From the NCBI GenBank assembly GCA_001803705.1, contig MHDY01000082.1:1-12722 (forward strand): a stretch of 12,722 nucleotides of DNA. The letters are read 5' to 3'. The notes under the pieces were generated by a model. It saw only the letters and a list, made by a program, of their open reading frames with translations. It was not told the DNA's origin and did no database searches. The DNA is from Nitrospirae bacterium GWC2_56_14. GTDB lineage: Bacteria; Nitrospirota; UBA9217. A program made the position numbers and the translations under genes. This document shows, piece by piece, positions 6,437 to 12,258 of this stretch (positions are counted from its first letter, which is position 1; every line of letters starts with the position of its first letter).

Positions 6437-7495
6437 CTAATCTTTTACCTCTACGTCCTGCGGTGCAACATCGACGGCTTTTGCGCGCTCTTTACGCCCC
6501 TCTTCCACTTTTTCCGATAGAAAGTTAACCAGAGTATCGATACCTTTGCCGGTAGCCGATGACACCGGGAAGAACTTGAACTCATGCTCGCGGCAATAGC
6601 GTTCAAGCTTCTCGACATGCTCGGGAATGGCCGCATCTATCTTGGTGGCTGCCACCGCCATATACTTGCCCGAGAGCTTGTCACTGTACAGGGCAAGCTC
6701 GTTATTGATCTTTTCAAAGTTCTCTACCGGGTCGCCCGGTACCATGCCGGAAACGTCCACCATGTGCAGCAAAATCGTTGTCCGTTCAATATGACGGAGG
6801 AACTCGAATCCCAACCCGGCACCTTTGTGGGCATTCTCGATCAAGCCCGGGATGTCGGCTACCACGAAGCCTTTTCTCCCTTCAGGCTTCACCACGCCCA
6901 GCACCGGCGTAAGTGTTGTAAAGGGATAATCGGCGATCTTTGGTTTGGCTGCAGAGATCGTTGAAATGAGCGTCGACTTGCCGGCATTGGGAAAACCGAC
7001 CAGCCCGACGTCGGCCAGTAGCTTCAGTTCGAGAAAGAGCTGCCGCTCTTCACCCGGCTCTCCGGGTTGGGCGTACCGGGGCGTCTGCTTGGTGGCTGTT
7101 TTGAAAAAAGCATTGCCCTTGCCGCCTCTCCCCCCTTTTCCGGCAATGAACTCCTTGCCGTCTTCGTCCAGGTCCACCAGCACTCCCGGGGTCACGGTAT
7201 CGTACACCAGCGTGCCAACAGGAACGCGGATGATGATATCCTCGGAATCGGCGCCTGTCTGTTCTTTTCCGCTGCCGGGAAGACCATCCTTGGCAAAGTA
7301 ATTCTGCTGATAGCGGAGGTCGATGAGCGTGCCCAGTTGAGAATCGGCACGGATGATGACATCAGCGCCTTTTCCCCCGTCCCCGCCGCTGGGACCGCCG
7401 CGGGGAACATAGGCCTCACGCCGGAAAGCGATGCACCCCTTGCCTCCATGGCCGGCCCTGATGTTGATCTTTACCCTGTCTATAAAATTTGACAT
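6437..7495 (-). CDS. obg: Obg/CgtA family GTPase
   Basis: Obg is an essential cytosolic GTPase that associates with the 50S subunit, acts in late ribosome assembly and responds to (p)ppGpp. The ATG at 7493-7495 gives MSNFIDRVKI, the usual Obg start, with AGGG nine bases upstream; upstream in-frame codons give a non-family extension. The 352 residues comprise the glycine-rich Obg fold (to about 158; e.g. GGPSGGDGGKG and AGKGGRGGKGNAFFKTA), then the G domain: G1 GFPNAGKST (167-175), switch TT (193-194), G3 DIPGL (214-218), G4 TKID (284-287), and G5 SSA (312-314). G4 has Thr where NKxD is standard. The last 25 or so residues are a charged tail without a clear C-terminal OCT domain. It follows rplU-rpmA, the typical gene order. 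Confidence 0.97.
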   Translation of the reverse strand: MSNFIDRVKINIRAGHGGKGCIAFRREAYVPRGGPSGGDGGKGADVIIRADSQLGTLIDLRYQQNYFAKDGLPGSGKEQTGADSEDIIIRVPVGTLVYDTVTPGVLVDLDEDGKEFIAGKGGRGGKGNAFFKTATKQTPRYAQPGEPGEERQLFLELKLLADVGLVGFPNAGKSTLISTISAAKPKIADYPFTTLTPVLGVVKPEGRKGFVVADIPGLIENAHKGAGLGFEFLRHIERTTILLHMVDVSGMVPGDPVENFEKINNELALYSDKLSGKYMAVAATKIDAAIPEHVEKLERYCREHEFKFFPVSSATGKGIDTLVNFLSEKVEEGRKERAKAVDVAPQDVEVKD

Positions 7496-7514
7496 CGTCA
7501 TTAACCCTGTGAGA

Positions 7515-7543
7515 AATATACAGATAACGGCATTAAAATGCAA
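7515..7543 (-). promoter_or_regulatory. obg: Candidate sigma70-type promoter for obg and downstream genes
   Basis: On the minus strand TTGCAT (7538-7543) and TATATT (7515-7520) are separated by 17 bases. It lies between the terminator after rpmA and the obg start, where a promoter is expected. The predicted start site would be near 7508, leaving a leader of only about a dozen bases with the AGGG at its very 5' end, which lowers confidence. Confidence 0.45.
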
Positions 7544-7624
7544 GCAGCATGAGCGGAAAAAGCGTGTCAGGAGACCATTGTAGAGCCGTCAGCCCACGGT
7601 CCCCTGTCATAGAGGGTCCGAACG

Positions 7625-7662
7625 TGCAAACAGAAAAGGCGGCATAAATTTCATGCCGCCTT
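7625..7662 (-). terminator. Rho-independent terminator after rpmA
   Basis: A perfect 10-bp stem, AAGGCGGCAT paired with ATGCCGCCTT (7636-7645 and 7653-7662), encloses a 7-nt loop. On the minus strand the stem is followed by TTTTCTGTTT. It lies about 30 nt past the rpmA stop codon, so it should end the rplU-rpmA transcript at least in part. Confidence 0.85.
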
Positions 7663-7691
7663 GTAAAGGATACTGAAATCAGGATGAGTTT

Positions 7692-7952
7692 TTAGACTGC
7701 TGCTGCGTACACGCTCACCTTTTTACGCGTCTTGTCTTTGCGCTCGAACTTCACCACGCCGGTGACCTTGGCAAAAAGCGTATCGTCGCTGCCCTTGCCC
7801 ACGTTCGTGCCCGGATGGATCCTGGTGCCGCGCTGCCTGATTATGATGGTGCCTGCGTTGATCAGCTCGCCGTCGTAGCGCTTTACGCCCAGACGCTGTG
7901 CATTACTGTCTCTGCCGTTCCGTGAACTGCCAACTCCCTTTTTATGTGCCAT
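7692..7952 (-). CDS. rpmA: 50S ribosomal protein L27
   Basis: L27 is a 50S protein whose N-terminal arm reaches the peptidyl transferase centre. The 86-residue product starts MAHKKGVGSSRNGRDSNAQR, which is the standard family N-terminus without the cleaved leader seen in Firmicutes, followed by LGVKRYDGELINAGTIIIRQ and RGTRIHPGTNVGKGSDDTLF. The ATG at 7950-7952 has a strong GGAGG at 7960-7964; the in-frame upstream extension is not part of the family. It is downstream of rplU as usual, but a roughly 155-nt AT-rich repetitive spacer lies between the two instead of a short gap. Confidence 0.98.
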   Translation of the reverse strand: MAHKKGVGSSRNGRDSNAQRLGVKRYDGELINAGTIIIRQRGTRIHPGTNVGKGSDDTLFAKVTGVVKFERKDKTRKKVSVYAAAV

Positions 7953-7971
7953 TGTAAATCCTCCGGAAATA

Positions 7972-8108
7972 CAAAATCCAAATTCCAACCGCCAAATCCT
8001 AAATAATGTTCAAATTCCAACAACCAAATTTCAAAGGCTTGCAAACTTGGATTTGTAATTTCGATATTGTTTGTGATTTGTTATTGGTAATTTGTGTTTT
8101 GTGATTTA
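7972..8108. repeat. AT-rich CAAAT-type degenerate repeat between rplU and rpmA
   Basis: The left half (about 7972-8035) repeats AAATCC/AAATTCC units on the plus strand: CAAAATCC, CAAATTCC, CAAATCC, CAAATTCC, CAAATTTC. The right half (about 8047-8108) holds the complementary type: GGATTTG, GTAATTT, GTGATTTG, GGTAATTTG, GTGATTTA. The whole forms a loose, imperfect inverted repeat centred near 8040. It has no coding potential. Similar CAAATTCCAAAT intergenic sequences occur in some environmental bacterial genomes, as far as I recall, but I know of no assigned function. Confidence 0.6.
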
Positions 8109-8420
8109 TTATGCCGTGATCTCTTTGATTTTGATTGCCGTATAGTTCTGCCGATGACCGATGGTCTTGCGATAGCCTTTGCGCCGACGGTGCTTGAAGA
8201 TGAGCAGCTTCTCGCCGCGGTCCTCGTCCACCACTTCGACCGTGACCTTGGCGGTAGCCAGCTTCGGCTTGCCAACGCTGATCTTGTCGCCATCAGCGAT
8301 CATGAAGACGTCCGTGATCTCGACGGTATCGCCCTTCTTGGCTTCAAGGCTTTCCACTCTTACCACATCACCGGGCGAAACCTTGTACTGTTTTCCGCCG
8401 GTCCCGATTACTGCGTACAT
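8109..8420 (-). CDS. rplU: 50S ribosomal protein L21
   Basis: L21 is a 23S rRNA-binding protein of the large subunit. The 103-residue product is the normal length and begins MYAVIGTGGKQYKVSPGD, with conserved VTVEVVDEDRGEKLLIFKHR and the typical RRRKGYRKTIGHRQNYTAIK C-terminal region. The ATG at 8418-8420 has GGAGGAG a few bases upstream. It is the first gene of the ribosomal pair, behind a strong promoter. The leader is only about 40 nt; I do not see a structured L21 autoregulatory leader in it. Confidence 0.98.
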   Translation of the reverse strand: MYAVIGTGGKQYKVSPGDVVRVESLEAKKGDTVEITDVFMIADGDKISVGKPKLATAKVTVEVVDEDRGEKLLIFKHRRRKGYRKTIGHRQNYTAIKIKEITA

Positions 8421-8467
8421 GCTTACTCCTCCTTCAAAAATCCATCTAAGCTTCGTTAAGAGTCGCT

Positions 8468-8497
8468 ACCATACCATGTAACTTGCGGACTTGTCAA
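8468..8497 (-). promoter_or_regulatory. rplU: Sigma70-type promoter of rplU-rpmA
   Basis: On the minus strand a perfect TTGACA (8492-8497) is followed after 18 bases by TATGGT (8468-8473). The predicted transcript begins near 8461 and reaches the rplU ribosome binding site after about 30 nt, a sensible leader length. Confidence 0.7.
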
Positions 8498-8895
8498 GGG
8501 AAAAAAACAATTTCACCCCCGGAAATACTCGGATGGACATGATTGACGCCATGGGGCCAGCGGTTACGAAAGGCCGGCAAAAAGCCTGAAAACGTATAGT
8601 AAAAACATCCCCTCACGTTCCCAATACCCCGCAGCGAGGGAGTTGTTGCAGGATGACAGAGGCAAATGACTTCGGACAACCGACGAGGACAACCCCTGGG
8701 GACGCTTCAAGGACGCGCTTAGGGCGGAAGTGGTTAAGTTCAAAAGGCGGCTTGAGCACCCCAACACTTACTGCTTCACGGGAGATGCAGAAAAATGGAG
8801 AAGAGCGGAAAAGAGTCATGGATAAAGAGTCTCCAAAATGACCTTAATCCAGGTGGGTGACTGGCCCAAAAAGACCCCCTTGAACCAGATGTATT
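8498..8895. other. Unassigned region, possibly with decayed coding sequence
   Basis: No gene here can be firmly supported. On the plus strand, 8670-8825 is an open segment without a start codon whose translation looks protein-like (for example DEDNPWGRFKDAL and VVKFKRRLEHPNTYCF) and ends in TAA; a TGA closes it just upstream. A different plus-strand frame, 8653-8841, has an ATG but an unconvincing composition. The first segment could be the remnant of an old gene. I see no tRNA, riboswitch core or terminator in this stretch. Confidence 0.3.
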
Positions 8896-9081
8896 TTAAG
8901 CAGCGCGAACAATGTGATGGTTCTTGCTCCAGGGAAACTTCAGGATGTCGAAATCGTCGTTCGGGCTCTTTTGCTCAATACGACTGAAATGACCCCGAAG
9001 ATCGCGGAAAGCAAGAAAATGACGAAGCCGACAGCCCGCATCGCCATTGCGATACTCATCCAGGATTTTTTCAATATCCAT
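8896..9081 (-). CDS. Small conserved-looking hypothetical protein, 61 residues
   Basis: I do not recognise a named family. The ATG at 9079-9081 has AAGGA seven bases upstream (9089-9093), which is a good initiation site. The product begins MDIEKILDEYRNGDAGCRLR, continues through a short amphipathic helical part (HFLAFRDLRGHFSRIEQK), and ends in DILKFPWSKNHHIVRAA. It is soluble, without signal peptide or membrane segment, and has a mix of charged and hydrophobic residues typical of real proteins. An in-frame extension upstream lacks a better start. The ATTATCA-type sequence just upstream could be a regulatory site. It stands alone between the rplU promoter region and the divergent prmA. That it is a real gene is likely but rests on the ribosome binding site and composition only; its function is unknown. 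Confidence 0.6.
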   Translation of the reverse strand: MDIEKILDEYRNGDAGCRLRHFLAFRDLRGHFSRIEQKSPNDDFDILKFPWSKNHHIVRAA

Positions 9082-9103
9082 AGCGTTTTCCTTATATCTG
9101 AAA

Positions 9104-9116
9104 TGATAATGATATC
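9104..9116 (-). promoter_or_regulatory. Possible Fur-like half-palindrome upstream of the small protein gene
   Basis: TGATAATGATATC on the plus strand (GATATCATTATCA on the minus) matches the first half of the Fur consensus TGATAATNATTATCA well but only part of the second half. It lies 12-24 bases ahead of the ribosome binding site of the 61-residue gene. The match is partial and the region is AT-rich, so this is tentative. Confidence 0.2.
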
Positions 9117-9189
9117 GTCGAAGCCGTTCACGTGCCACCTCCTCCTCCCCTTTTCCAACTCTGTGACCATCGTTTGCCCCCCCCACTGC

Positions 9190-9293
9190 TGTCATTGCGA
9201 GGAGCGGAGCGACGCGGCAATCTCGGTTTAGCAGGCAGATATACGAACAGATACACGAACTACGAGATTGCTTCGCTACGCTCGCAAAGACGG
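9190..9293. repeat. Dispersed palindromic repeat of the GTCATTGCGAGGAGCG type
   Basis: The left arm (9191-9225) begins GTCATTGCGAGGAGCGGAGC and ends GGCAATCTCG. The right arm (9263-9293) reads CGAGATTGCTTCGCTACGCT and on to CGCAAAGACGG, its imperfect reverse complement. The 37-nt centre holds a 12-bp tandem duplication, AGATATACGAAC then AGATACACGAAC (9237-9260). Palindromes with this sequence recur in many unrelated bacterial genomes as intergenic, MITE-like elements, to my knowledge without their own genes. It lies between the 61-residue gene and the prmA promoter. Confidence 0.8.
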
Positions 9294-9453
9294 CTTAACA
9301 GACATCTTACGAATTCATTACTATTAATGCATATTGTGTGCCCCTGTGATGGGGATTGCTGGGGGGAATGGCTGCTAAATCGGGACAGGTCTCCATGCGA
9401 AATTTGCCAACGTCCTCACCCTCCCCTATCCCTACCACAGCAAGATACGCTGA
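9294..9453. other. Spacer between palindromic repeat and prmA promoter
   Basis: These 160 bases show no frame with a ribosome binding site and no terminator-like hairpin. They lead directly into the prmA promoter. Confidence 0.4.
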
Positions 9454-9483
9454 TTGACAGGTCCTGTAGCTGCCTGTTACAAT
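9454..9483 (+). promoter_or_regulatory. prmA: Sigma70-type promoter of prmA
   Basis: A perfect TTGACA (9454-9459) and TACAAT (9478-9483) are separated by 18 bases. The predicted start site near 9490 leaves a leader of about 35 nt before the GTG at 9526. This is one of the clearest promoters in the window. It also argues against a translation start at the TTG at 9454, which is part of the -35 element. Confidence 0.75.
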
Positions 9484-9525
9484 GACCACGCTCAAATCCT
9501 GAAACCGCACAAGAAAGGCTTCCCC

Positions 9526-10422
9526 GTGCCCTATTACGAATTTACCATCCACATGCCCGACGCCGATAGAGAAGCGCTGATCCAGAAGCTCTCCGAACTC
9601 GGCACGCTCGGCGTGATCGAACAGCGAACTGACATGATCGCTTATTTCCCGCACACCGCTGATATGGACAGCATAACAAGCGAGTTAAACGTGATACAGG
9701 CCCTCTTCGACTCATCCGGCCGGGAGCACATCTCGTTCAAGCATGTGCTTGTCCCGGACCAGGACTGGAACGCCACCTGGCAGAAATCTTTCACCGCTAT
9801 CGATATCGGCGAGCGCTTCACCGTGTTGCCGCCCTGGGAACAGCCGAAGGACGGCAAGATCAATCTTATCGTCGACCCGGCCATGGCCTTCGGGACCGGC
9901 CACCACGGGACCACACGGTCATGCCTGCTGCTCATGGAACGCCTCGCACCCCGGACAACGCAGGAACGGTTCCTGGACATCGGAACGGGCACGGGCATTC
10001 TCGCCATAGCAGCAGCAAAACTCGGGTTTAAACAGATCCTTGGCGTGGACACCGACCCCCTTGCCGTGGACGCCGCGATCAAGAACTGCGTGGTGAACCA
10101 GACTGAACAGGTCAAGATTCAGGCTGGCAGCGTCGCTGACGTTCCCGGCACCTATGATTTTATCGCCGCGAACCTTATTTCTCTGGTGCTGGTCAAGCTG
10201 GCGCCGGACATTGCCGCGCATCTAGCGCCTTCGGGCATTGCAGTGCTCTCCGGCATGCTCACCGGACAGGATGAGGAGGTTACTGCAGCGATGCAAATGG
10301 CGGGCCTTGAGCTGATGGAAAAACGCGTTGACGGCAAGTGGGTCACGACTGCAGTAAAATGGCCGAAACAGGCATATAAAGCTGAACGCGCGCGGAGACG
10401 CGGAGGCGCAGATAAAGTCTAA
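9526..10422 (+). CDS. prmA: Ribosomal protein L11 methyltransferase
   Basis: PrmA uses S-adenosylmethionine to methylate ribosomal protein L11 (lysines and the N-terminal amino group) in the cytosol. I chose the GTG at 9526-9528 because AAAGG lies seven bases upstream (9514-9518), the promoter is just ahead, and the product then begins VPYYEFTIHMP like family members. The 298 residues are typical. The N-terminal substrate-recognition domain runs to about 70, with the linker DQDWNATWQKSF near 78-89. The methyltransferase domain follows: DPAMAFGTGHHGTT (117-130), the cofactor motif LDIGTGTGILAI (150-161), GVDTDPLAV (173-181) and AANL (214-217). The C-terminal tail is basic (ERARRRGGADKV). It is transcribed alone, opposite to everything else here, and ends at a bidirectional hairpin. 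Confidence 0.96.
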   Translation: MPYYEFTIHMPDADREALIQKLSELGTLGVIEQRTDMIAYFPHTADMDSITSELNVIQALFDSSGREHISFKHVLVPDQDWNATWQKSFTAIDIGERFTVLPPWEQPKDGKINLIVDPAMAFGTGHHGTTRSCLLLMERLAPRTTQERFLDIGTGTGILAIAAAKLGFKQILGVDTDPLAVDAAIKNCVVNQTEQVKIQAGSVADVPGTYDFIAANLISLVLVKLAPDIAAHLAPSGIAVLSGMLTGQDEEVTAAMQMAGLELMEKRVDGKWVTTAVKWPKQAYKAERARRRGGADKV

Positions 10423-10471
10423 ATAAGCACATAGACAAATCAACGACCCACATAAAAGTCAGAAGACTCAT

Positions 10472-10508
10472 AAAAAAAGAGGGCTGCGTAAAGCAGTCCT
10501 CTTTTTTT
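10472..10508. terminator. Bidirectional rho-independent terminator between prmA and the cytochrome genes
   Basis: AAAAAAAGAGGGCTGC pairs with GCAGTCCTCTTTTTTT around a GTAAA loop (10488-10492), with a single G-T wobble in the stem. Both strands read a G/C-containing stem followed by at least seven T. It lies about 50 nt past the prmA stop on one side and about 45 nt past the cytochrome gene stop on the other, exactly where two converging transcripts must end. Confidence 0.92.
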
Positions 10509-10551
10509 TGAATATCTATATATCTATACACTGCTTGATATTTACGCTTCG

Positions 10552-12174
10552 CTACTCATTTGCGGGAACGTTCCAATAGAAGGTCTGACCTGTAAATTCA
10601 TGACACTTGGCATTGCAGTTCATGGGATAGGAGTCCATGACCGTTGAATAATTATCGAACGTCATGGTATTGTACGTGTCCAGCCCGCTGCCAATAAGCG
10701 GTATGGGCGAGATCAAGAATTCATCAAAGGTACTCCGAACTGAAGATCCGTTCGTTCCATGGACATTATGACACGTCACACAGGTTATTCTACCTGTCTG
10801 CAAAGCGTCGCCGCGGTATTTCCAATTTAGCAAATTTGGCAACGGAGAGAATAACGGATCTGCAACGATACTGAAAAGGTGGTAATTATGCAGAGGCAAA
10901 TAAGGGTGCTCACCACCAATCGACATCGTGTCATTGTAATTTATCGGTGTGGGTTCGATGCCGCCCCAGTATGGGGGAAAGTTTAACGGATTGGCGGGAT
11001 TGATATACTGATCCCTAAAAAGCGATTGGATAATCGCTGCAGACGTAACATAAGAAGTAATAGTCGGGACCGATGTGACGTTATATTTGCCATTTATGTT
11101 GTAACCCAGAACCACCTGCGGGGAAACGGTCGCATAATTTGTGTGACAATCAAAACAGAGTTTGTAATCATTGTAGGCATAGGTCTGCGTATATGGAATC
11201 GGCAGGGTCAGGTTCTGCGTCAAGAGCCCCTTGTTAACCGAACCATGCATATTGATGCTACCGTTGTTGCCGTGGCATCCTGTTAAAATTGCTCCGGTCC
11301 CTGCGCAGGTCAGGCCGCCGCTTGTCTGATGGCGGTTGTTGGTGCCGGTCCAATACGATTGGATCTTATTGCCTGCAACATTCGGCACGCTCCCCAAGGT
11401 GTTATTGTCGTTAAACGGTTTGAGAGCATTCCCTCCCGCTAAAAAGGTCGATGTAGCACCAAGGGTATCATGACAGCTCAAACAAAACGGCTCAAGACTT
11501 GCCGGTGAGGCAGGATTGTAAACAATAATACTTGCAACGTTATCTGCATTCCTCAATCGCACCGTGCCTTGCGTATGGTTCGTTTGATCATGACAGACCA
11601 GGCACTGGGCAGGAGCAGGATCGCCGGTCGTCGTGACATGCTTGGATACGATAGCGGGATTGAGGCCGAAATCGCCTAGTGCGCCAGTAACACGGCGCCT
11701 GGTGCCAATCGGATAGGAATGACACGAGGTGCAGCTCTGATAACCGGCCACACTCGTTCCATACCAGTCGAGAGTATCGGTACCATGGCAATTGAGCGAA
11801 GAGCAGGTTCCCAGAGCATCGTTCCAGGAGCCCGTGGGGTTAGTCGCCGGGTCGAAATAAACAATAAGAACACCAGGGTTCGTCGTATCCAGCGTTCCGC
11901 TCGCATGGGTGGTGAGGTTTATATAGTTGAAATGGCACGCTTCACAGGCGAAACCCATGCTGGTTACATGAGCAACGTGTTTGCCAGAGGCCCCCGTGCC
12001 GTTCGTTGTCAGCGGGTCGATGGCACTGCCCGGAGCATGACAAGCGGTGCAGACGCTGGAACCTGTGCCTGCCCCGGGTGACATAGCATCGGGCCCCGGG
12101 CTCGAACTGCAGCCGACTACCGTCACCGCGCATATGAAGAAAGCAACAAGATGTTGAGATAATGGCTTATTCAT
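10552..12174 (-). CDS. Multiheme c-type cytochrome lipoprotein with CxxCH, CxxxxCH and longer heme-binding motifs
   Basis: The 540-residue protein has a lipoprotein signal peptide (hydrophobic LVAFFICAVTVV, then VVGC with Cys22 as lipidated residue and Ser at +2), so an outer-membrane lipoprotein is likely. Seven CxxCH motifs start at Cys42, 77, 148, 191, 231, 340 and 465. Three variants are also present: CSSLNCH (CX4CH, Cys124), a CX9CH arrangement from Cys290 to His301, and CNAKCH (CX3CH, Cys520). The pair CSSLNCH...CTSCH (124-152) fits the CxxxxCH...CXXCH repeat described from Geobacter sulfurreducens (GSu_C4xC__C2xCH type). Between hemes the chain is rich in Asn, Thr, Ser, Tyr and Pro, as in extracellular or surface cytochromes. 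CAGGAG precedes the ATG. It lies 84 nt downstream of another cytochrome gene and probably shares its operon. Role in extracellular or periplasmic electron transfer is inferred; the partner is unknown. Confidence 0.9.
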   Translation of the reverse strand: MNKPLSQHLVAFFICAVTVVGCSSSPGPDAMSPGAGTGSSVCTACHAPGSAIDPLTTNGTGASGKHVAHVTSMGFACEACHFNYINLTTHASGTLDTTNPGVLIVYFDPATNPTGSWNDALGTCSSLNCHGTDTLDWYGTSVAGYQSCTSCHSYPIGTRRRVTGALGDFGLNPAIVSKHVTTTGDPAPAQCLVCHDQTNHTQGTVRLRNADNVASIIVYNPASPASLEPFCLSCHDTLGATSTFLAGGNALKPFNDNNTLGSVPNVAGNKIQSYWTGTNNRHQTSGGLTCAGTGAILTGCHGNNGSINMHGSVNKGLLTQNLTLPIPYTQTYAYNDYKLCFDCHTNYATVSPQVVLGYNINGKYNVTSVPTITSYVTSAAIIQSLFRDQYINPANPLNFPPYWGGIEPTPINYNDTMSIGGEHPYLPLHNYHLFSIVADPLFSPLPNLLNWKYRGDALQTGRITCVTCHNVHGTNGSSVRSTFDEFLISPIPLIGSGLDTYNTMTFDNYSTVMDSYPMNCNAKCHEFTGQTFYWNVPANE

Positions 12175-12258
12175 GCATACTCCTGAAGTGCCTTGAAACC
12201 GTTTTCCTCTACAAGAACTGATGCGCTGCCTGCGTCGTTGACTGCACGCTCACGCTGA

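Noticed and set aside
5428..6528. Long open frame on the plus strand (366 codons) opposite proB
   Set aside because: It lies fully antisense to proB, which has all its catalytic motifs. The translation is rich in His, Pro and Arg with no domain, as expected for the complement of a GC-rich gene.
7972..8108. CRISPR array
   Set aside because: The AAATCC units are too short and too variable in spacing to be CRISPR repeats, and no spacers of even length exist.
8421..8461. Structured L21 leader or riboswitch ahead of rplU
   Set aside because: The leader is only about 40 nt and shows no stable stem or recognised core.
8653..8841. 62-codon plus-strand frame
   Set aside because: It is rich in Thr, Ser, Arg and Lys without structure and lacks a Shine-Dalgarno sequence; the overlapping frame at 8670-8825 looks more protein-like.
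9132..9485. Plus-strand frame containing the SLRGAERRGNL-type peptide
   Set aside because: This peptide is the translation of the palindromic repeat and is a well-known source of false genes.
9454..9525. N-terminal extension of PrmA from the TTG at 9454
   Set aside because: That TTG is part of the TTGACA -35 element, and the extension has no match to the family N-terminus; the GTG at 9526 has a good ribosome binding site.
11026..12081. Plus-strand frames opposite the cytochrome gene
   Set aside because: They are antisense to a gene with seven CxxCH motifs and a lipoprotein signal.
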